DNA of 64,000 nucleotides from Edaphochlamys debaryana (taxonomy: Eukaryota; Chlorophyta; Chlorophyceae; Chlamydomonadales): positions 1 through 64,000 of the forward strand of contig JAEHOE010000028.1 in NCBI GenBank assembly GCA_016858145.1, given 5' to 3'. Shown here one piece after another: positions 34,801 to 45,900 of this stretch (its first letter is position 1; each line of letters opens with the position of its first letter). Below the pieces are notes generated by a model. It was not told the DNA's origin and did not search any database. It was given only the letters and a program-made list of their open reading frames with translations. The position numbers and the translations under genes are program-made.

Positions 34801-37800
34801 GGGCCCCTGCCGCGGGCGGTGCCGCGGGGGGGCTCGGGGCTCAGAGCGTACGGATCGGCCGGCGCCGCCGAGGGCCCGTCTCCCTCCGCGGCAGCGCCCG
34901 GAGCCGACCCTCCCGGCGATGGCACCAGCAGCGGTTCGCTCGCGCGCAGGTGCGTCTGGGGGGATGGGGTCTGGGGTGCCGTGCCGTGCCGTGCCGTGCC
35001 GTGATCTGCACACAGGTTTTGGTGTGGGCTGGGTCGGGCTCAGGCGGGCCGTGAGGCAGGCAAAACCAAGCGCTGAGCCACGCTACAACTGACCCCTGCA
35101 CTCCCTTGGAGGTGGCGAGTCCCGCGCCCCGACGCCCCCCCGCGCCTGCGCCTGTCGCCCCGGCCCCCCCTGCAGGTCCGCTGCTGACGTGGAGCCGGGG
35201 CCGGGGCCCACGTGGCGTCAGTACCAGAAGCACGTGTCATGGGGCCGACTCGACGCGGCCGGGCTGGAGGACTCGAACAGCCCATCGGGCCCGGCGACAG
35301 GGCCGGGGGCAGTGCCTGGGCCCGGCAGTGGGGCTGGCCCGGAGCCCGCAGGCGCGGACAGCCGCGGGGGCGGGGCTGCTGGCGGCGGCGCTGAGCGCGG
35401 GCCGCAGGGTTTGCAGCTGTGGGCGTCGCCGCGGCGGCAGCGGTTGGGGTCGCAGGGCGCTGCGGTTGGCGGCCCCCGGCTGTCGGCCCTGGCCTGCCAC
35501 GTCATCCCGGAGGTGGAGGCCGGCGGCGGCGGCGGCGGCGGCGGCGGGCCAGAGGCGGAGGCTGTGGGAGGGTACGCCGTGCCCACCCTGTCACCACAGC
35601 AACATGGGACGGCGGAGGGCGGCGAGCAGGGGCTGGACGAGGGCCACGAGGGCGGCCAGGGGCCGCAGGACGGGGGGCAGCAGCAGCAGGGGGGGTCCCT
35701 GGTGGACAGCGGCTCTCTGCCCCGCGGCCCTCGCAGCCCCGGCGCCCCCCGCTCCGGCAGCCCCCTGCTGCAGCTGCGCTCCCAGGACCTGGGGGGCGAC
35801 GACGGCGGGGAGCGCAACAGGTGCGGCGCGACAAGTGCAGTGCCGTGTTGGATGCGTGTGCCGGGACCGACCAACCTTTTTCTGTGACCACGCCATCCGC
35901 CTGCTCACTGAGTTGCAGCCCCGCGGCCCCCCTTCTTGAGTTGCCGGTGTTTCCCCTTCACCTGCTCCCTTCCCCTTTCCCCTTCACCTCTCAGCGGCCG
36001 CTGGCCCGCGCTGTCCCCCCACGGCGGCAGCAGCGCCCGCACCTCGGTCGCGGGCGCGGGCGGGGGACTGGACGACGGCGCCTCCGACGTCAACAATTAC
36101 GGCGACGCCGACACCGACGGCGGCGGCGACATGGATGGAGCCTCCGCCAGCGGCAGCGCCTCATCGCCGCTGCGGGGCCCGCGTGGGCCTCCGCCGGCCG
36201 TGGTGGGCCCCGGGCCCGGGCAGGCCCAGGCGGGCCCCGAAGGCGGGCCCGGCGGCGCAGGCGGGGCCTGCTTGGCCCCGCTGCGGCGCGCGCAGTCGCA
36301 CCCGGTCATTCGGGGCTCGGGGGATGGCGGCTCGGGGGACGGGGGCGGAGGGGAGGGCTCGGACCCTTTCGCCGGTGTGGACGCGGGGGCCGGTGAGGGG
36401 GCGGAGCGCGGGGCGAATGGAGGCGCGGAGCCACGCATTCAGCCGGGGTCCATTCCGCTGCCCCTCGCGAGCCCCGGGCCCAGCCCAGGCCCCATCCCCA
36501 CCACCACCCCGACCGGGGGACGGAGCCTGGACCGCGCGCGTAGCCACCACACCTTCCTCATGGCCGGCGGCTCGGGTGGCGGCGGCGGCGGCGGCGGCGG
36601 TATCGGAGGGGCCGGCGGCGCCAGCCGGGGCGGTGGCGGCGGCGGCGGGGCTCCGTTCCAGCGTGTGGGCAGCAGCGTGGGCCCTCTGTCCAGCCTCTTG
36701 GCCATGGACCTACACCACGTCAAGAGCAGGTGGGACTGGAAGAGGGGTTGTCGAGTGAGAGCGAAACAGGGGCTGTGGGATCGGGGCTGGGCGAGGGCTG
36801 GCTGCAGGCCCCGCGCTGGCTGGTACCGGTACGGTACGTGGGGACTGAAGCTAGGGCGATGGAAGGCTGTACCGTATCCGCGTGGTGCGCCCCACCCCGC
36901 CTGATGCGTGCGTGGAACACGGCCCAAGCCTTGTGTCTCATATCGGTAATCTCCTGTCGCCCCCGCCCTCTGCAGTCTGGCTGGCATTCTGCGCCTGGGG
37001 AGCACCGCCCGCTCCCACCGCCTCAACCTCTCGCCCATCGGGGCAGCGGGCGACGGCCGTGCCGGTGGGTGCCGGGAGACGGAAGTCGGAGCGTCCTCGC
37101 AGCACCGGTGCTCCAGAGCACACGGCTGCAGACCGTGGCCGCCCATCCATTCTTCTTTCCGACTCACCCCTGCCCCTCAACGCCCCGCCTTTCGCCCCCC
37201 TCGCCAGGCGCCGGCAGCCCGAGCCCCGTGGCAGCCCGCGCCTACAGCGCAACGGGCCGGCCGCCGCCTCCCCGGCCGCACCTCAGCCTCAGCCACGCCA
37301 GCGCCCGATGGCCCCAGGCGAACGGCCCCGACCCCCCCGCCCCCTCCGTCCCACTCGCCCCCGACCTGTCGCCTGCGGGGCGGGGCACCCCGCCGCGGCG
37401 CTCGAGCCTCTCGGTGGTCAGCACACGAGTCCCTTACGGCTCCGGGGTTTTCCCCGCGGAGACGGCGGGGGCCGTGGCGGGGGCAGGGGAGGCAGCAGGG
37501 CCCGCAAGCCCCGGCCCCTCTCAGGAGAGGGGGGCGGTTGGGCCCGAGCCGGAGGGGCGTGACGGTGACGCACGCTTGGGGCCGCTGGCCGAGGATGCGT
37601 TGGCTGGGCAGGCGGCGGCGGCAGCCGGGGAGGACGCGGGGGCGGCGGCCGTGACGACGCCACGGGCCGGCGGGGCCGACGCGGCGGCGGGAGCGAGGGC
37701 TAGCGGAGGCGGCGGAGGCCTGTCGCTGCCGCCGCTCTTCGTCCCCGTTGTCCTGCGCATGAGCGAGGTAGGGCACACACGCGCCTGCGTTGGCTGCGGT

Positions 37801-39137
37801 CTAAGCCCCTGTGCTGCTGCTTTGCTTGGAGGACAAGATCCACCGCGCGCTTGAGCTGCCAATCAAGGCCCCCGTAACAAGGCTGGCGTTGTGCTACGGA
37901 CTCTCGCCATGCTCGGAACGCACTGACGTGGCGCCGTCTTTGCTTGGGTCGGCAGGCCCTGACGTGTCCTTGCCCCCTCAAACCCACCCCCACCCCACCC
38001 CCACCCCCACCCCCACCCCCACCCCCACCCCCACCCCCACCCCCACCCCCACCCCCACCCCCACCCCCACCCCCACCCCCACCCCCACCGCAGGCCGACC
38101 ACCGCCTGGCACTGGAGGACAACACAGGCATACACGTGCCGGGCGGGGGAGGGGGCGGAGGCGGGGGGCCGCCGCCCCGGCCGGGCCCCGGCGGGGGAGG
38201 TGGGGGAGGCGGAGGCACCGGAGCCGGAGGGGCCGAGGGCGTCAGCGGAGGCGGGGGCGGTGGGGGCAGGGACGACGGCGGGGGCGGTGGGGAGCTGGAC
38301 CCCGAGTCAGTGTTGCGGAGGGCGCAGTACATTCAGCAGTACCTCTGCAGCTTTGAGGCCCAGGTGCGTGGGGTCTGCGGGAAGGGCAGGCAAGGGTTTG
38401 TGTGTTTTCGAGCGGAAGGAGAGGACTGCGTGAAGGCAGAGCAAGGGAAAGAGTGGTAGAACGGGTTTTGCCCGGTAAGGGGGAGAGCAGCGCCGGAGGA
38501 CGACGGCTGGCCAAGCCCCACACCCCACGTGCCATGCCAGGGCCTGCCCGTGATCACCGTCAAGTACGGCAACTTCGGGGAGGCGCTGGATCTCCTGCAC
38601 GAGTACGTGCTGGTGTGCATCCAGGTACGGCAACGGTGCGGTACGACGGTTTCGGGGTGGGACACTCAGCCCATGCCGTTACCTTGCCTGTCGTACCCGA
38701 CCTTCCTAGACCTTCAAGTGCAGTCGGACACGACGGCAGGGGCCCTCGCACGATCCCAGTGGCATGTTGCACGCCTGTGTGTCTTTGACTAAGTCCTGCA
38801 TGTCGCACCCGACCCTCGTGAAGCCTTCCGTGGTGCGGTGGCCCCACGTGCGTTTACCTTGCTGGACCGGCTGCAACCGCCCCCGCCCCCGAGGCCGCCA
38901 TGGAGCAGCTGGCCCCGCCACCCAGGCCGCCGAGACCCTGCTCTAACAGAGTCCCACCCTGCCTTGCTGTGATCTTGCCTGCCTTGCTCCACGTGCGCCC
39001 CCCAGGCGGCCATGGAGCAGTTGGACGAGAGCCGGGCGGACGAGGCGGAGGCGGAGGACGTTGCCGGCCCGGGCTCGGCAGAGGCAGGGGCAGGGGTAGG
39101 GGTAGGGGCAGAGGCAGAGGCAGTGGCAGAGGCAGAG

Positions 39138-39169
<32 letters not shown>

Positions 39170-39185
39170 AGGGGCAGTCTCGTAG
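31885..39185 (+). CDS. LPA1: LPA1-like P-loop protein (2-phosphoglycerate kinase-related)
   Basis: Sixteen exons join in phase: 31885-31959, 32040-32138, 32456-32521, 32715-32768, 32983-33070, 33329-33405, 33566-33994, 34174-34248, 34510-34949, 35176-35820, 35995-36729, 36976-37064, 37208-37767, 38094-38363, 38541-38624, 39006-39185; about 1321 residues. The N-terminal part (VKVWLGDNLDHYYILSRFL, VKIALELKKHL) and the P-loop GAPCTGKST (residues 123-131, split by intron 5), then MPNVMQTDVICELMR and LIVEGSHLDP, match plant LPA1 proteins; rice Lpa1 mutants have low seed phytate. The C-terminal pieces FVPVVLRMSEADHRL and AQYIQQYLCSFEAQ also match. Between them lie about 700 residues of Gly/Pro/Ala-rich sequence (exons 7-13), making it nearly twice the plant length. 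Intron 8 uses a GC donor. The biochemical reaction of the family is unproven; a link to inositol-phosphate metabolism is known only genetically in plants. Confidence 0.82.
34002..34029 (+). repeat. 28-base poly-G run in LPA1 intron 7
   Basis: An uninterrupted G-run starts seven bases after the intron 7 donor. It can form a G-quadruplex and is prone to length variation and sequencing error. Confidence 0.8.
37983..38090 (+). repeat. (CCCCCA)n hexanucleotide array ending at a splice acceptor
   Basis: About 18 copies of CCCCCA run into the CGCAG acceptor of LPA1 exon 14 (38094), so the array serves as the pyrimidine tract of intron 13. The complementary strand is GT-rich and telomere-like, but the array is internal. 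Confidence 0.85.
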
Positions 39186-40636
39186 GCTAGCTGGAGGAAG
39201 GGCGGCGGCGGACGAGGGGGGGCTTGCAAGGGTGAGGGGAAGGGGCAGCACATCTAGATCGGGGGCCTCGCGGGGGCTTTGGGCCTTGGGCCTAGGGCAG
39301 GATGGCAAGGACCGGGTGGGAGGGCATTGGTAGCTCTGGCGGCGATTTATCCAATGTTAGATTGTTAGGTGTACGTGGGCGGCGGCCCCACCCGTACGCC
39401 ATGCGTGAGCGAGGCGCGGAACGCTCTTGGCGGGGGGGTGCACCCTGCACGTGGTGGAGAGCCGCCAATCCGCCATGAGGCGTGCGCGAGAGAGTGCGAG
39501 AGCGCTTGCCTTCGCACAACAGCCAGCTAGCAGCCAGGCGCTTGGAGCCAGGGCTGCAGCCCGCAGGGTTTAAACAAAGAGTGCCAGGCAAGCGAGTGCG
39601 TGAACCCTCAGGGTGTGCACGGCGGTGTGCGCTGCGAGGCAGCAGCAGGTGGAAGTGCGGCGCAGGAGCCGGCAGCACCGGGGGCCGCAAGCTGCATGCG
39701 CGCCGCACATGAAGCGTCGGGACACGGGGCACTGCAGTCAGACAGCGGACGTCCGAAGCCACTTACACCCGCGGCGCCCGCCACGCCTTCTGCGCGTACC
39801 GCTCCGTGTAGTGCTAGATAGCCTTGTTGCTTGTGTGCTGCGCGGGGGCTATGCCCGCCTCCCCCATGCCTCCACGCGAGTGCCGGCGCCCAAGGGGTGG
39901 CTCGTGGTCCCCACACCCCGCGCGAGACTCCGCACAAGTGCCGGCGCCGCGCGTCTGCTCCGCAGCCACCCAGGCAACATGCCCAGGCATACCCAGGCCA
40001 AGTGCGTGAGCGGCGACACATCCCGAATCGACACCCCTTCGCGACGCCTCCGCCACTGCCGCAGCACGAGACGCCACCCTTCCTCGCCCCGCAAGGCCCC
40101 GCCCAATCCCCGACCCACGATTGGCGCGAGCCTACCCGACAACCACACAGGCACACAGCCCTCCGCCCCTCTTTCCCCACCCGCACCTCAGGTCGGGTTC
40201 CGACCCCTGTTGCAGGCCCCCGCCTCGACCTCACGCCTGCGCCCCTGTCCGATCCGCCCGCCTACACCGCCATCACCACCCGAAGGCGCTCTGCTCGCCC
40301 GGCCCGTACCGCCCCTGTACGCTGTCTTCCCCTGCCCCAGCAGCGCTCTACTCGCTCCGTCCAAAGCTGGCGCCGCTGTCGGACGCCGCGGCCGCGGCTG
40401 CGTTGGCGGTGCTGGAGAAGGAGCGGCCGTCGCTGCGGGGGGTGAGAAAGATGGATGCGGGAGGGCGGGGCCACAAGTAAGAACACAGGTAGCACACACC
40501 AAACGAGGAGACCTCCAGTGCATCGCTCGTCACGGGATGCGCTTGGGCTGCTCCCTCCCTCCCCTGAGTTCAGATCTAGGCTAGCTCCCCAGCCAAAGAT
40601 CTTTCAAATCCCATTACTCCACATCCCCATGCAAGC
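39186..40636. other. Region between the converging LPA1 and FtsHi genes
   Basis: It holds the 3' ends of both genes. A TGTAA on the - strand at 39763-39767 is a candidate poly(A) signal for the FtsHi gene, about 870 nt after its stop. A + strand open stretch ending at 40480 (LYSLRPKLAPLSD, then AVLEKERPSL) looks weakly protein-like, but no partner exon with matching phase was found. Confidence 0.4.
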
Positions 40637-42947
40637 TCACGTGGGAATATCCGCGTCTCCCTGGAAGTACTTCTTCTTCCGCTCGTCGTACAGCAGATCC
40701 ATGACGGACCACGAGATGGTGGACGAGCGCCGCTTCTTCCACCTTGGGGGATAGAGGGGGGGGAGAGGGGAGAAGGAAGAGGTGAGGGGACAGGGCTCGG
40801 CGGAAAGGAATGACCATGGACATCTGAGCAATAGCTCGGTAATGGCTTGCAACCCGTCCTCCCCATCCCATCCAACCGCCAGGACCCACCCCTCCCCCTC
40901 CCCCTCACCACTCGAGGTTGAGCGCCAGCCTGCCGTACAGGTGGCCCTCGGGCGCCAGCGCCGCCGCCTCCGCCTCCGCCAGGGGCGCGGGCGGGAAGTC
41001 CGCGTCCCGCCCCCCCTCCACCCAGCGCCGCACCGCCAGCAGCCGGTCCCGGGTGTCGGGGTGGAGGAGCGCGTCGCGGACCTTGGGGGGGTGTGGGGGG
41101 GGGGGTCGTGGGGGTGGAGATGGGGATGGGGGAATGGCGGAACAGGAGCGACGTACGAGGGACCAGTTCGGCTTGCGACTGGCCCCTCCTACCAATATGA
41201 TCCGCATCCCCGCCTCGCCCGCTCCCAGCCCTCCCACACGAGCGTCCCCACATCCTCCTCCAACCAACCCTCTTGTACGGCACCCACCCTCTCCGCCGCC
41301 TCCAGGGCCGTGTTGCGCCCGATGAGGTCCACCACGTCCAGCCGCCCCACCACCGCCCGCGACACGGCCTCCAGCGTGGCGTCGTCCAGGGCCAGGGGGG
41401 GCGGCGCGGAGGAGGCGGGGGAGGCGGAGGGGGGGCCGCGGAAGGAGGTCTGCGGGCGGGTGGTGGAGGGGGGAAGGGGGGCGGGTTGAAGGGACGTGAG
41501 AGATGAGAGACGGGAGAAGGCTGGGCCGGGCAAGTGCCGATGCGGCCCTTCGCCTGATGCGATTCGGCCCCTGTCCCCCGTCTCTTAGAGGGTAGACGCC
41601 TCGTCATTGCAGCAAAAAGGCCACGCTTCCCTCGCAGCGACCCTTCTCGGAGCCCCGTGCGCCCCTTCCCCGCCACGCGCTTCCACGCTCCTGCCCGCTC
41701 CGACCCCCATCCTTCGATGGGCCCGCATCCACCCCACCTCTCCCCTCCCCCCCGCCACCTCCCCCCCTCCCCATGCCCATGCTGCCCGCCCCGCGACCCT
41801 TCCCAAGGCCTTGCAGCCACCCTTCCCGCCTCCGCTGCCCTCTTCCCTCCCCCAACCCCCTTTGGGATCCAACCCCCCTTGTGACCCCCCCCCCTCACCA
41901 TGCCCATGCTGCCCGCCCCCGGCACGTGGAAGGACGCCTGCGGGGAGCCCCGGTCCGCCGCCGCCGCCTGCGCCGCCGCCATCTCCGCCTCCGCCTCGGC
42001 CGCCGCGCGGGCGCCCGTGAGCACAATGCCGGGGACCTGGCCCAGCACGTCCTGGGGGGTGGGTGAGGGGGAGTGGTGGGGGGGAGTGGTGGGGGGCAGG
42101 GGCGGGTGAGGGGCGGGGTTCGACAGGACGAGGAGTCGGGTGGTTGGTGGGGAGTGCGGGGGTCTGGAGTGCACAGCTGACAGCTCCTCCAACGTGCACA
42201 CACGCAGCCCCCCATTCCACAGTGCGCCGGCCGCCCGCCGCCCTCCGCCCACCCCCTACCCTCAAAGCATGCATCTGCCCAACCACCATCTACCAACCAC
42301 CAACTACCGACCTCCGATACCCGCCCCCCTCCTCTCACGGCCCATCTTGGACCTTGAGCAGAGGCACGACTCCCGCGCATGCAGACCCTCCTTGTCGTAT
42401 GCTCACCGCATGCAACCCCTTGCATACCATCGCCCGGCCCCCCCCCACCTACACCAACACCAACCACCAACCACCGGTACCCCCGCCCACACACACGCCC
42501 CTCACCTTGAGCAGCGGCAGGAACTGGCCGCCCGCCTCCTCCACCGCCGCCTGGGCCGCCCGCCCAACCTCACCCTCCCCGCCCAGCTCGTCCAGGGGGG
42601 TGGACTCAATGATCTCAATCAGCCGCGCGCCTGTGGGGAGAGGGGGGGGGGGTAAGAGGGGAGAGGGGAGGGATGACGGGGTTGGGGGACTGAGTCTGGG
42701 CTTAGCGTTGAGTGAGCAGTCAACAGTAGGGCAGGGGCCCAGCGGCAGCGGTAGCCAGCTGAGCAAACGACAATCCATGGCCTGGCAATGAAACAGCTGG
42801 ATCCAACCTCTCACCGCTGATCTTCTCGTCCTCCGCCGCCAGCATCTCCGCCGCCACCTGCGTGATTGCCGTACGGCGGGATGCCACCAGCCGTACCGCC
42901 CGCCGCCAGGAGGCCTTGAGCAGCGTGAGGGTGAGCTTGTGGTAGCT

Positions 42948-42981
<34 letters not shown>

Positions 42982-45900
42982 GGCCACGCATGCAGGAGGG
43001 TTGAGAATGAGGGCGGCGTGGTAAGGCGGGGGCCGGCAACCATAACCCTTCCCAAAGCCAGGCTTTTTCCCAACCGCCTCGTTCCAACCGCCCCAACCAC
43101 ACTCCAACCGCCGCCTCCCAACCGCCGTCGCAATCCCAACCGCCTCGTAACCCAATCCCAACCGCTCACCCCAGCTCCTCGTCGAAGCCGATGGCCAGCG
43201 GGTCCCTCCGCCAGCGCCCCGCCTCGTCCCTCCCCATCCACATGGTGGTGTGCAGGGGGGGGAGCGACTTGAAGCGGGGGTGGACCTGGGGGGGGGGGGC
43301 AGTAGGGGGAGCCGGGCAGAGGGAGTGTCAGGCCAGGGGTGGATTCTGGATTCTCGCCTCGACACCCTGCCCCCTCCCCTGGGAAGATCTATCCTCCCCC
43401 TCCCGACGCACACACAGACACGCACCACCACCCCGGTACATCCACCCCGGGCACCCCTTCTAAACACGCAACCCCCACCCCCTGCCCCACCCACCCCCTG
43501 CCCCACCCCCCCTGCCCCACCCCCCCTGCCCCACCTGGCTATTGCGCACGCAGTAGTAGGCGATCTCGAAGCAGTCGGCCAGGGGCTGGGCTGCGGGGGG
43601 GAGGGGGGGGGGGTAGAGAAAGGAGAGAGAAGGGGAGGGGGGCGTCAGCTCCTTTACAAGGCACCATCCATCATCCATTCCGCGGCCCCCATCCCTCCCC
43701 CTGTCCCCGAGCCCGCAAGCGGTCTAGCTGACCCGTCCCTCGCCCTACCCCCCTGCTATTTTGCCCCGCCCCAGTGTTCCCCCCCATCCCCCGCCCCCCC
43801 CCTCACCCGTTGCCAGCGACGCCCCCTCCTTCCCGAACAGCGCCACCTCCGCCGCCCGGGGGGCGTACAGGGGCACCAGCAGGCCGGCCACGTGCGCGAA
43901 CTCGCCCAGGGGCTCGGAGCCCACGTGGGCAGCGTTGGACTGGGGGGTTGGGGGTGCGGGGGGGGGGGAGGAGAGGGGGGTGAGGTGGCGGTAGCGGTTA
44001 GGAGCATGGTGGGGCTGTGGCGCCGCTTAAGCCCTAGGGCATTCGGCAGTCGACACCCCTAGCGCCCCTAGCCTCCTCGTGACTTCACCTCGGTTCTGCA
44101 CAACCCCGTTTCTACCTTCTCGCCCCCCCTCCCCTTCTCACCCCGCCACTCATCCCCTGCTCTCTCCCCTCGCCTCTCCCCCTTACTCCCCTGCCCCTCC
44201 TGCCCCCCCCCCCCCACCTTGAAGTTGGTGCGGTAGCCCATGAGCTCCGTCTCCTCGGGGTGCATGTCGAGCTGGGCAGACTCCTCCACGCCTGGGGGGG
44301 GGGAGGGGGGGAGGGGGGGACAGGCAAAACGGCTGGCGAGGGTGTAGTGCCGAGACCGGTGCGTACAAGCTGGGAGGCTATGCCTGCACCCCCTCCCTCT
44401 AGAGCTCCGCTCTCCCAGTGCCCTCCTCCTCCTCTCCCCAACGCCCCCCTCCCCCTTCCCGCCCCCTCCCCCTCCTGGTTTCCCCCCCCCTCACTCAGGA
44501 ACTCCACGCTGGGCCCCAGCCCCCGGCGCCCGCTCCACATGGTCACGGCCTTGATGGGCTCCAGACCGGGAGTGAGGGCGAAGGCCACCGCCTTGGCGGC
44601 AGTCACCAGGGCCAGCCTGGGCAGGGGGGGAGGTGAGGGGGCGGAGGGGGGCATGGAAGCTCAGTCCCGGCCTTAAACTGCAGGCGAGCCCTCCGCCATC
44701 CGTCCTCAACCCTCACGCACCCGCTACCATGCCCTCAGCCCCTCCCCCTCCCAACCCCAAACCCCTCCCCCACCTGTCCTTTGCCTCCGACTCTGGGATG
44801 CGCGGCGCCTGGTCGCCCCAGTTCAGGCCCTGCACCAGCTCGAGGACCAGGGGCAGGTTGATGGCGGGCACGGAGCGGCGCACGGTGAGGATGGCGGCCT
44901 CGTTCATCAAGTTGGCCAGGGCGGCGGCGGACCAGCCCTGACAGGGGGGGAGGGGGGCGAGGGGAGGGATGAAGGGGGGAGGGATCATGGGGGAGGGGGG
45001 GGGATGCAGATGAAACAAACGGCGGTGCTTGGCAAACATTGTTCCGCGAGACGAATTGCAGCGGAGGATGTGTTCCGGTACCCCCCACCTGCGTCGCCTC
45101 CGCCACCTTGAGCAGCACCCGGTCCCGCTCCCCCCCGTGTCGTACGACACACCCGGACGCCCAAAACACACACGCATCATCCCCCCCAGCCCCCTCTCCC
45201 CCCCACCTGCGTCGCCTCCGCCACCTTGAGCAGCACGCTGTCCCGCTCCCCAGCGAAGGGCTTGTTGCGGGCGTGGAAGCGCAGGATCTCGAGGCGCGCC
45301 ACGGGGCCGGGCTGGGGCACCTGTTTGGGGGGGAAGGAGGAAGGGGGGCGGGGAAAGGAGAGGGGGCAGCGGGGGAGATAGGTTTGGTTGGGTGGAGGAG
45401 GGGACGGGTGAGATGTGCTGGTGGTAACCAGAGGGGCGCCAGTGCAGGAGGGTGACGTGCATGTCGCGCTGTGTCGTACGGTCCTGCCGTACGTGTCGTA
45501 CACACGCAACACGCACCTCGTACACCACCTCGAAGCGCCCCGGCCTCAGCAACGCCGCGTCGAGCTCCTGGGCCAGGTTGGTGGCACCGATGGTCAGGAC
45601 CTGACAGGGGGGAAAGGGGGGAGGGGGGAGGTGGTGGGTTACTCTGAACGCTTGGCGGGAAACGGCCAGGGGCCGTGGGTCGCTGACCTGAGCAGCACGG
45701 ACATACATGCCGCACCACCGTCCTCAAGATCCTGATCCTTTCCCCGAACGAGATCTCGCCCTGCCCCCAGAGTCCCTCCCCAAAGATCCAGGATCCGCCG
45801 CCCACCATCTCGGTCTTGTTGGCGATTCCGTCCATCTGCACCAGCATGGCCAGCAGCGCCGACTCGCGCTCCATGGATCCAGGATCTCCGCCCAGCGTGG

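Noticed and set aside
37983..38090. CRISPR array or telomere
   Set aside because: A simple hexanucleotide repeat without spacers, inside an intron of a nuclear gene.
40121..40480. + strand small gene ending VRKMDAGGRGHK
   Set aside because: The last 40 residues look protein-like, but the start region is low-complexity and no upstream exon with matching phase was found.
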